Positions 24,605-32,211 of a stretch of DNA of 32,211 nucleotides are shown in pieces. The position numbers and the translations under genes are program-made. Origin of the DNA: Acidobacteriota bacterium (GTDB lineage: Bacteria > Acidobacteriota > Thermoanaerobaculia > Multivoradales > Multivoraceae); NCBI GenBank assembly GCA_003388555.1, contig QQVD01000032.1, forward strand, positions 1-32,211, in the 5' to 3' direction. How positions within the stretch are numbered: the stretch's first letter is position 1; every line of letters starts with the position of its first letter. Under the pieces are notes generated by a model that searched no databases, was not told the DNA's origin, and saw only the letters and a program-made list of their open reading frames with translations.

Positions 24605-25661
24605 GAAACCGCCTCTTCCACCGAGATCGTGCCCGCCTCGGCGTCGATCTCCGCCTCGATCCCCATCGGCAGGGTGAACTGGTCGGCGATGTGGCCGATC
24701 ATGGCGTTCTGCCAGGCGGGGATGCCGAGGGGCGCGATGTGGTCGTACAGCACCTCCTCGAGGGTCAGCGAGCCGAAGGAGGTGCCGGAGTCGCAGTCGC
24801 TGCAGTTGCCGAAGACGAAGCCGGCGATGCGGTCGAGGATGCCGGCGAGCTTGAGCTGGGTGAGCATGCGGTCGACCCTGTAGACGGCCTCGTTGACGTC
24901 CTCGAGGAAGAGGATGGCGCCATCGAACCGCGGCAGGTAGGCGGAGCCGACGATCGCCGAGAGCACGGTGAGGTTGCCGCCGAGCAGGGGTCCGCGCGCC
25001 CGGCCGGGGCGGATGGTCAGGATGCGGTGGGAGGTCTGCACCGTCTCGCCGTCGGAGATCCGCGACGGGTTCTCGTAGCGCATCGACTCGGCACCGAACA
25101 GCAGCTGCTTCTGGAAGTCGGCGGAGACGCGGCTGCGCGGGAACGGCCCGTGGAAGACCACCAGCCCGGTCTGCGAGTGCACTCCGTTGAGCAGCGCGGT
25201 GGCGTCGCTGTAGCCGACGATCACCTTGGGGTCGCGGCGCAGGGCGTCGTAGTCGAGCAGCGGCAGCAGGCGCGCCGAGCCCCAGCCGCCGGTGGCCCAG
25301 ATCGCCCGCACCTCGGGATCGGCGAAGAAGCCGTTGAGGTCGGCGGCGCGCTGCTCGTCGGTGCCGGCGAGGTTGCCGTAGCGCGCGTAGTAGTTGTCGC
25401 CGCGGCGGGTGCGCAGCCCCAGCGACTCGACGGCGTCGGCCATGATCTCGGTGGGGATGCGCTCGAAGCGTGCGGTCGCCGGGTTGACCAGACCGACGAG
25501 GTCACCCTCGCGCAGTCGGGGCGGCTTGACGAGCGGCGGCGCCTGGCCGCCGCTCGCGACCGCGGCCGGCTGCGCCACGGTGCTGGCGGCGGAGGTGCAA
25601 CGCGCGGTCGCGGCCGCCAGCCCGCCGAGGCCGGCGAGGCGGATCAGCTCGCGGCGCGTCG

Positions 25662-25665
<4 letters not shown>
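24601..25665 (-). CDS. LD-carboxypeptidase, peptidase family S66, exported
   Basis: Serine peptidase that removes the terminal D-Ala from peptidoglycan tetrapeptides (LdcA family), 354 aa. The GTG start at 25665 overlaps the upstream stop (GTGA). The N-terminus TRRELIRLAGLGGLAAA is a twin-arginine type signal, so it acts outside the cytoplasm, unlike cytosolic E. coli LdcA. The nucleophile is Ser153 in VGYSDATALL, preceded by AIWATGGWGSARLLPLLDYD, a family hallmark; the Glu is in LEDVNEAVYRVDRMLTQL and the His in GHIADQFTLPMG, completing the Ser-Glu-His triad. A Cys (TARC, residue 23) is not in a good lipobox. It sits in an operon with murQ, lysA and a beta-lactamase-like gene, matching a role in murein salvage. 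Confidence 0.9.
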
Positions 25666-26711
<1,046 letters not shown>

Positions 26712-26731
26712 CTCTCTCCTCGTCTCGCGGC

Positions 26732-28048
26732 TCATGTCTCGTCGCCCGAGGCGGCCATCTCGGAGGGACCGAGCACCTGGGTCTCGATCAGGTCCTCGGC
26801 CTCGCGCGGCAGCGGCACCTCGTTCTCGAGCAGCTGCTCGATCGTCTGGCGTCGACGCACCAGGAAGGGGTCCTCTCCGATCACCAGCACCTCGGCAGCG
26901 AGCAGGCGGCTGTTGTAGTTCGACGCCATGCTCGCGGCGTAGGCACCGGCGTCGTGCACCCAGAGCAGGTCGCCCACCGCGGCCTCGGGCAGCATCCGCG
27001 GCTCGAGCACACCGCCCTTGCCCTGGGTGATCATGTCGGCCGACTCGCACAACGGTCCGGCGACGACGCGAGGCGCCTGATCGAGGGCGTCTTTGCCGAC
27101 GATCGAGACGTGGTGATAGGCGCCGTACATCGCCGGTCGCACCAGGTTGTCGAAACCGGCGTCGACCAGCACGTAGTCGAGGTCGGCGTTGCGCTTGGTG
27201 GCCCGCACCTCGGTCAGCAGGCCGCCGGCCTCGGCGCTCAGGTAGCGACCCGGCTCCACCTCGATGACGATTCGTCTGCCCAGGCGTTGCTGCAGCTCGT
27301 CGCGGGTCTCGAGCCAGTCGCTGGCGTAGCGGTCGAGGGCGAAGGGCTTGTCGCCGGGCCGGTAGGGCGTCGGCAGGCCGCCACCGGCGGAGATCGCCTC
27401 CAGGCTCTCTCCGACCTGCAGCGCCGCATCCAGCATGCAGGCGCGGATCTTGGAGAGGTGCTCGAAGTCCGGACCGGAGACGATGTGCATGTGCAGGCCG
27501 CTGACCTCGAGCCCGGCGCGACGGGTCCGCTCGAGCACCTCGGGAAGATCGGCGCTCCAGATGCCGTGCTTCGAGTGGCGACCGCCGGTGGAGACCTTGA
27601 GATCGTGGCCGTGCCCGAAGCCCGGGTTGAGCCGCAGCGTGACGCTGGTGCCGGGGCGGATCGCCGCCCACTGCTCGATCATGTCGGGTGAGCCGAGGTT
27701 GGCGTGCAGCTTGCGGTCGGCGAGGTAGTCGAGGGCCTCACGGGTGAAGAGATCGGCGGTGAAGTGCACGCTCGCTTCCGGGTAGCCGGCGGCGAGCGCG
27801 CGCCGCACCTCGCCGAGCGACACCGCGTCGACCTGGGCGCCGAGCATGCGCAGCCGGCGCAGCAGGGCGAGGTTGGAGTTCGCCTTCTGTGCGTAGCGCA
27901 CGACGTCGAAGTGCGCCTGCAGGCTGGCGAAGCGCTCCTGCACCACGTCCCAGTGCATGACGTACAGCGGCGTGCCGTGCTCCTCGGCCAGCCGGCGCAG
28001 CAGGGCGTCGGGCAGCGGTCGCTTCTTGTGGGTCTCTTGGGTGTTCAT
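26732..28048 (-). CDS. lysA: Diaminopimelate decarboxylase
   Basis: PLP enzyme converting meso-diaminopimelate to L-lysine, cytosolic, 438 aa. The PLP Lys is K55 in VVRYAQKANSN; the alanine-racemase-like barrel continues with LGSPDMIEQW, LRLNPGFGHGHD, GLHMHIVSGPD (phosphate-binding His region), ISAGGGLPTPY and IEVEPGRYLSAEAGG. The C-terminal beta-domain has GPLCESADM (active-site Cys from the partner subunit) and GAYAASMASNYNSR. Length and motif order match LysA. It starts at ATG 28048, 43 bases after murQ, and its stop overlaps or nearly overlaps the beta-lactamase-like gene. Co-transcription with murein-salvage genes suggests its substrate may partly come from recycled peptidoglycan. Confidence 0.9.
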   Translation of the reverse strand: MNTQETHKKRPLPDALLRRLAEEHGTPLYVMHWDVVQERFASLQAHFDVVRYAQKANSNLALLRRLRMLGAQVDAVSLGEVRRALAAGYPEASVHFTADLFTREALDYLADRKLHANLGSPDMIEQWAAIRPGTSVTLRLNPGFGHGHDLKVSTGGRHSKHGIWSADLPEVLERTRRAGLEVSGLHMHIVSGPDFEHLSKIRACMLDAALQVGESLEAISAGGGLPTPYRPGDKPFALDRYASDWLETRDELQQRLGRRIVIEVEPGRYLSAEAGGLLTEVRATKRNADLDYVLVDAGFDNLVRPAMYGAYHHVSIVGKDALDQAPRVVAGPLCESADMITQGKGGVLEPRMLPEAAVGDLLWVHDAGAYAASMASNYNSRLLAAEVLVIGEDPFLVRRRQTIEQLLENEVPLPREAEDLIETQVLGPSEMAASGDET

Positions 28049-28091
28049 CGCGCGCCGGGCACTCTACCAATGGCCCCGAGGGTGGCGTCGA

Positions 28092-29099
28092 TCACGGCGT
28101 CGATCGGGGTACCGGCGAGAGATCGATCGCCGCGCGCACGTGTCCGCGCGAACGCTCGAGCCGGTGCGCCGCCTCTTCGGCGTCGACCCCGGCGAGCCCC
28201 ATGACGATGGCGCGCTTGACGTCGCCGCCGGCATCCCTGAGCAGCCGGCGGGCGGCCTCGGCGTCGACCGAGGCGGCGGTCGCGACGATGCGCTCCGCGC
28301 GGTCGCGCAGCTTGGCGGAGCCGGGGCGCAGGTCGACCATCAGGTTGTCGTAGGTCTTGCCGAGGCGGACCATGGCGGCGGTGGTGATCGCATTGAGCGC
28401 CGCCTTGGTCGCCGAACCGGCCTTGAGCCGGGTCGAGCCGGTCAGCACCTCGGCCCCGGTGTCCAGGGCAATGACGAGATCGGCGAGCCCAGCCAGTTCG
28501 GGCTGCCGCTCGAGCGAGGCGCAGGTGAGCAGCACGGTGCGTGCTCCGCGCTCTCGCGCGGCGGCGAGCGCCGCGGCCGGGAAGGCGGTGACCGAGCTCG
28601 CCGAGATCCCGAGCACGAGGTCGCCGGCCGATGTCTCTTCGCCGAGCTGTCGGCCGGCCCGCTCGTCGTCCTCGGCGCCCTCGGCGGCTCGGAAGACCGC
28701 CTGTTCGCCGCCGGCTATCGCCGCCCGGATGCGCTCCGGGGCGGTGCCGAAGGTGGGCGGACACTCCGCCGCCTCGAGCACCGCGAGGCGGCCGCTGGTG
28801 CCAGCGCCGACGAGGATCGCGTCGCCGCCCCGCTCGAGGGTCTCGGCGAGCCAGCTCGCGGCTGTGGCGAGCGGTCGCCTCTGTTCGAGGGCGCGCTCGA
28901 GGCCGACGCGATCTTCTTCGAGCACCAGGCGGACCACCTCTTCGGCGTCGAGGCGATCGAGATCGCGGCTGCGAGGATTGCGCTGCTCGGTCGGTAGGGT
29001 CGCCCACCGCGACGATCGCGAGGCCCGCGACGCTGGCGTGTCTTCTGTGCCTTCGGTGCCTTCGGTGCCTTCGGTGCCTCTGTCTCGATCTGCGCTCAC
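28092..29099 (-). CDS. murQ: N-acetylmuramic acid 6-phosphate etherase
   Basis: Cytosolic lyase that cleaves the D-lactyl ether of MurNAc-6-phosphate to give GlcNAc-6-phosphate and D-lactate. The core begins at LPTEQRNPRSRDLDRL (about residue 35), the MurQ hallmark; the SIS sugar-phosphate site is VGAGTSGRLAVLEAAECPPTFG (two halves, about 97-118, with the conserved Glu in ECPPTFG); ISASSVTAFPAAAL and STRLKAGSATKAALN follow. The start is uncertain: GTG 29099 has a strong GAGAGGAGAG site, while ATG 29153 would add 18 residues. Either way an N-terminal extension of about 33 residues contains repeated Gly-Thr-Glu. It is first gene of the minus-strand operon to 23174 and diverges from the kinase gene. 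Confidence 0.92.
   Translation of the reverse strand: MSADRDRGTEGTEGTEGTEDTPASRASRSSRWATLPTEQRNPRSRDLDRLDAEEVVRLVLEEDRVGLERALEQRRPLATAASWLAETLERGGDAILVGAGTSGRLAVLEAAECPPTFGTAPERIRAAIAGGEQAVFRAAEGAEDDERAGRQLGEETSAGDLVLGISASSVTAFPAAALAAARERGARTVLLTCASLERQPELAGLADLVIALDTGAEVLTGSTRLKAGSATKAALNAITTAAMVRLGKTYDNLMVDLRPGSAKLRDRAERIVATAASVDAEAARRLLRDAGGDVKRAIVMGLAGVDAEEAAHRLERSRGHVRAAIDLSPVPRSTP
29046..29081. repeat. 9-bp tandem repeat at the murQ N-terminus
   Basis: Four units of about GGTGCCTTC (first and last imperfect), coding on the minus strand for repeated Gly-Thr-Glu in a disordered extension before the MurQ core. Same period as the array near 25700. Confidence 0.85.
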
Positions 29100-29219
29100 G
29101 GCTCTCCTCTCGCCTGGCGCGCCGTCGCGAGACGGCGGGCAGCGGCGCTTCATTGTAGGAGCAGCGAGCCCCTTGTAGGGTCCTCGGGTGGGACTTCGAG
29201 GATCGAGGAGGAGGGGACG

Positions 29220-30242
29220 ATGACGTCCGAGGCGCCCGGGGTGCCGCGGTTCGGAGGGACGAGGCCGGAGAAGGAGGCAGGGGCTCCGGAAGTCGAGGCT
29301 TCGTCTGCCGCGGTCGTGGTCGGTATCGACTGTGGCGGATCGAAGAGCCTCGCCCTGGTGGCTCGCGGCGACGGCGAGCTGCTCGCCAGCAGTCGCGGTG
29401 AAGGGGCCAACCCTCTCGTCGACGGTGCCGAGCACCTGACTCGGCGGCTCGAGGCACTGCTGGCACCTCTCGATCTCGGTGCGGTCGCGCCGCGCGGGCT
29501 GTGCATCGGCATCTCCGGCGCCGGCCGTGAGCGCGAGCGCCGCATGGTCGCCGACAGCTTCTCGCAGATCGGTTGGCGCGGTCCACTGCGCATCGTGCAC
29601 GACGCCGAGCTGGTGCTCGCTGCCGGCTGCGACGACGGAGTCGGCCTGGCGCTGGTGGCCGGCACGGGATCGATCGCCTTCGGCCGCGACGCCCACGGCG
29701 AAGTCGGGCGCGCCGGCGGCTACGGTCACCTGTTGAGCGATGAGGGATCCGGCTACTGGATGGTGCGGCGAGCGATCCGCGAGGCGCTGAAGGCGATCGA
29801 CGGACGAGGTCCGGCGACGTCCCTCGGTGACGCGATCGTCGGCGCGGTCGGCGGAGGGAGCCACGACGACCTGCTGCGCTGGTTCTACGAGGGTCACGGG
29901 CAGGAGCGATCGCGGGTCGCGGCGCTGCTGCCGGTGGTGGCGGAAGCAGCCGCCTCCGGCGACCAGGTCGCCGCCTCCATCGTCGACGCCGCCGCTGGCT
30001 CGCTGGCCGAGCTCGTCGCGGCGGCCCGGCGAAGGCTGAGGCTCGACGACGAGGCCTGCCTGATCCTCGGCGGCGGCGCCTTCCGCGGCTGTCCGGCGCT
30101 GGCGCCGTCGTTGCGTGAGCGTCTCGCCGGGGATCCCGGCACCGCAGGACTGCGGGTGCGGGAGCTGCGCCGCGAGCCGGCGTGGGGAGCGGTCCGGCTG
30201 GCACAGCTGGCCGCACGCGAGGCCGCGACGAAGTCCGCCTGA
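29220..30242 (+). CDS. BadF/BadG-type amino-sugar kinase (MurK/NagK-like)
   Basis: Predicted cytosolic kinase of the ASKHA fold that phosphorylates N-acetylglucosamine and/or N-acetylmuramic acid, 340 aa. Phosphate-1 motif VVGIDCGGSKSLAL (about 33-46, with Asp37); LCIGISGAGRERE; VHDAELVLAAG; phosphate-2 LVAGTGSIAFGRD; GGYGHLLSDEGSGYWM, the diagnostic segment of BadF-type GlcNAc kinases; adenosine motif LILGGGAFRG. ATG 29220 follows GAGGAGGAGGGG, a strong site. It diverges from murQ with 120 bases between starts. In Clostridium acetobutylicum a kinase of this family, MurK, phosphorylates MurNAc and GlcNAc and is encoded by murQ's neighbour, so the same pairing is inferred here. Confidence 0.87.
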   Translation: MTSEAPGVPRFGGTRPEKEAGAPEVEASSAAVVVGIDCGGSKSLALVARGDGELLASSRGEGANPLVDGAEHLTRRLEALLAPLDLGAVAPRGLCIGISGAGRERERRMVADSFSQIGWRGPLRIVHDAELVLAAGCDDGVGLALVAGTGSIAFGRDAHGEVGRAGGYGHLLSDEGSGYWMVRRAIREALKAIDGRGPATSLGDAIVGAVGGGSHDDLLRWFYEGHGQERSRVAALLPVVAEAAASGDQVAASIVDAAAGSLAELVAAARRRLRLDDEACLILGGGAFRGCPALAPSLRERLAGDPGTAGLRVRELRREPAWGAVRLAQLAAREAATKSA

Positions 30243-30345
30243 ATCCACGAGCGCGCTGGGCCGTGGCCCCCGGCCAAGCGGTCGTGGCGCCTCGGCGGCG
30301 GCAGGCAACACGCCAGAGCTGCGCCGGAGCTGCGCCGCCGGAGCG

Positions 30346-32031
30346 TCAGCGCACCCGCTGACCGTCGATCCAGATCGAGTGCAGCGAGCGTTCCTCGATC
30401 GGCGTCTCCTCGTGCTCGGCAGGCGCGAGGACCAGGAACGACGCCGTGGCGTCGGGGCGCAGCGGCGGCTTGCCGTCGGCGAGTGGTGTCCAGGCGAACT
30501 CCGGCTCCGGGGCGCCGAGCGCGGCCAGCAGTGCGCCGAATCGCGGCGCAGTGGTCTCGCCGCCCTCATCGCCCAGGCCCACGCCGGAAGGATCGCGCAG
30601 GAGAGGGAAGCGCCTTGCCACCGAAGAGCTTCGCTCGTGCACGACGATCTCGGGCCTGCCGTCACCTCCACGTGCCGCGGCGAGCTCGAGCGCCTCGTCG
30701 AGCCGCCTCGCGGAGACCAGCCAGTGCACCGTGCCGACGCCGTGCCGCGCCAGTCGCTCGAGGCCGCCCGACGCTCTGCCGGGGCTCGCCAGGTCTCCGA
30801 ACAGGTCTCGATGGCGCCGCCAGCCGCGCACCGTGACCTGCAGCGCCGGCACCACACGGTGGCCAGGCAGCTCGAGCTCGATGGAGCCCTCGAGAGCCCG
30901 CGCGTCGCCGACCTCGCGGATCCGCGAGCGGGCGGGCCGTCGGTCCTCGCGCAGCCACTCCTCGAGGTCGACCTCGGGGGCGCGGTCGGCGCGTTCGACG
31001 TCGAAGGCGAGGTCGGCGACGTAGGCGGGGCTGCCGGCCGACTGCTGCAGCTCGGCGCCCTGCACCAGCACGTCGACCCACGGGCCGCTGCGGTTGAAGG
31101 GCAGGGTGGCGTAGAGGCTCTCGGCGTGGTCGGCGGCGTCGTTGCGCGCGAGCTCGGCCAGGGAGTGCAGCAGGGCGACGAAGTTGAGCCGCACCAGGTG
31201 CTCGACCGGCTCGCCTTCGGGCAGTCCCCCCGATTCGAGCAGCGCGACGGGAGTGCCCCAGGCAGTGACGTTGTCGCCGAAGGCGCGCTCGTTGAAGCTG
31301 TCGTTGTAGCGCGCCACGCCGCCAGGGTAGCGGCGGTGGAGCGCCGCCACGATCGCGGCGCAGACGCGCATCGCACGCCGACGGCCTGGGGTCACGGTCT
31401 TCGCCTCGTCGCCGGCGACCGCGAGCACCGCGGCGGTCGCCAGCACGCCGGTCTCGCCCACCTCCTTGCGACGCCCCTGGTCGTGCAGGTTGAAGCCGAG
31501 CTCGTGGTCCCCGCGGTCGCGGATCTGCTTGAGCAGACGCCCCTCCGGGGTCGCCAGGTGCAGCGCGTCGCGGTTGATGTCGATCGCCTGGGCGTTGCGG
31601 CGGGTGTAGCGCTCGGCGCCGTCCGGATTGAGCATCGGCACGATGTCGAGAGTCAGGCGCGAAAGGATCGGCTCCGCCCATCGCGAGTCGGGCTCGGAGA
31701 GCAGGAAGTGCACCAGGTCGAGCAGGGCGGGCGTCGCCGACGGCTCGTCGCCGTGCATCTGCGACCAGAGGAGCACCGGCATCGGCCCGCTGCCGATGCG
31801 CAGTCGATGGATCGAGCGGCCTTCGAACGACCGCCCCTCGAGCACCACCTCGAGATCCGGGTACAGGCGCTGCAGGCGCTCGAGATCGGCCGTCAGCTGC
31901 TGGTGGCGGTAGTCGCGCGGCGCCCACTCCGAGACGAAGCGGCGGTCGCTCCAGAGGTCCCAGAGCTCCTCGGAGGACGAGGACCCGGTTCGGCCCGAGT
32001 CGGATTGCATGGTGGACGATGAGCTGGGCAC
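30346..32031 (-). CDS. M14 family zinc carboxypeptidase (5' end uncertain, may run off window)
   Basis: Metallocarboxypeptidase of 561 aa counted from GTG 32031. Zinc ligands: His and Glu in SQMHGDEPSA, and the third His in FNLHDQGRRKEVGETG. The substrate-binding segment is MLNPDGAERYTRRNAQ followed by IDINRD; the catalytic Glu is in TPVALLESGG. The remaining 200 residues form a C-terminal region I do not recognise. The start is unclear: neither GTG 32031 nor ATG 32010 has a ribosome site, and the frame stays open without a stop to base 32211, with a hydrophobic stretch (LSPLALTTLLAL) that could be an export signal. It converges on the kinase gene. M14 enzymes include murein-peptide amidases (MpaA) that release diaminopimelate; that role is suggested by context only. 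Confidence 0.85.
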   Translation of the reverse strand: MPSSSSTMQSDSGRTGSSSSEELWDLWSDRRFVSEWAPRDYRHQQLTADLERLQRLYPDLEVVLEGRSFEGRSIHRLRIGSGPMPVLLWSQMHGDEPSATPALLDLVHFLLSEPDSRWAEPILSRLTLDIVPMLNPDGAERYTRRNAQAIDINRDALHLATPEGRLLKQIRDRGDHELGFNLHDQGRRKEVGETGVLATAAVLAVAGDEAKTVTPGRRRAMRVCAAIVAALHRRYPGGVARYNDSFNERAFGDNVTAWGTPVALLESGGLPEGEPVEHLVRLNFVALLHSLAELARNDAADHAESLYATLPFNRSGPWVDVLVQGAELQQSAGSPAYVADLAFDVERADRAPEVDLEEWLREDRRPARSRIREVGDARALEGSIELELPGHRVVPALQVTVRGWRRHRDLFGDLASPGRASGGLERLARHGVGTVHWLVSARRLDEALELAAARGGDGRPEIVVHERSSSVARRFPLLRDPSGVGLGDEGGETTAPRFGALLAALGAPEPEFAWTPLADGKPPLRPDATASFLVLAPAEHEETPIEERSLHSIWIDGQRVR

Positions 32032-32211
32032 GGTGGTCGAGGTCGCGGCCGAGCCCGGCGACCAAGCCGACCCGGCGGCCGGGTCGACCAGGGCGAGCAG
32101 GGTGGTCAGGGCGAGGGGTGAGAGCTTGGCGAGGGTGGTGAGCGCCTCGAGGGCCAGCGGCTGCGAGGCCGTCGCCTCGGCTCGGCGCAGGAGTTTGTTG
32201 ATTCGTCTCGG

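Noticed and set aside
28045-30216. Long minus-strand open frame across murQ and the kinase gene
   Set aside because: Arg/Pro/Ala-rich shadow of murQ and the kinase; neither family motifs nor a sensible start.

Overview
The window reads as GC-rich (roughly two thirds or more G+C by eye) chromosomal DNA from a Gram-negative bacterium. An outer membrane is implied by a TolC-type factor with an RND pump, lipoproteins and a Wzm/Wzt-type glycan exporter. Secreted proteins carrying a C-terminal 'FESGD...WS' motif, together with a sulfatase-like lipoprotein ending in a 'GYLSG'-type tail, suggest Acidobacteriota (Thermoanaerobaculia-like). That assignment comes from pattern memory, not a search; Myxococcota or a gammaproteobacterium are alternatives. 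No rRNA, tRNA, CRISPR array, transposase or phage gene was seen.

Region 1 (1-8650, plus strand): the 3' part of an ABC-F (Uup-type) ATPase, two GC hairpins, a large palindromic operator candidate, and a four-gene chain of CecR/TetR-type regulator, outer-membrane lipoprotein, membrane fusion protein and RND permease. Each junction in the chain is an ATGA stop-start overlap.

Region 2 (8651-22137, both strands): a surface-glycan region. It holds two SAM methyltransferases, a sulfotransferase fused to a long coiled coil, a minus-strand trio of glycosyltransferase, ABC-2 permease and ABC ATPase, a GT2 enzyme, a second paralogous GT4-like enzyme and a secreted parallel beta-helix protein. An ECF-like sigma factor and its zinc-finger anti-sigma factor sit inside this region. 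The anti-sigma factor carries, outside the membrane, the same FESGD motif that ends the beta-helix protein. Directly downstream is a 760-base gene-free stretch with a perfect 14-bp inverted repeat and a 69-bp tandem array whose unit can fold into a regular hairpin.

Region 3 (22272-32211): a small secreted protein with a good intrinsic terminator, then a minus-strand operon murQ - lysA - class A beta-lactamase-like lipoprotein - LD-carboxypeptidase - sulfatase-like lipoprotein, with the last three genes overlapping. Diverging from murQ is a BadF-type amino-sugar kinase (MurK/NagK-like), followed by a convergent M14 zinc carboxypeptidase that may run off the window end. Together these look like a peptidoglycan salvage locus: the amino sugars go to GlcNAc-6-phosphate and the stem peptide is trimmed to diaminopimelate, which LysA could convert to lysine.
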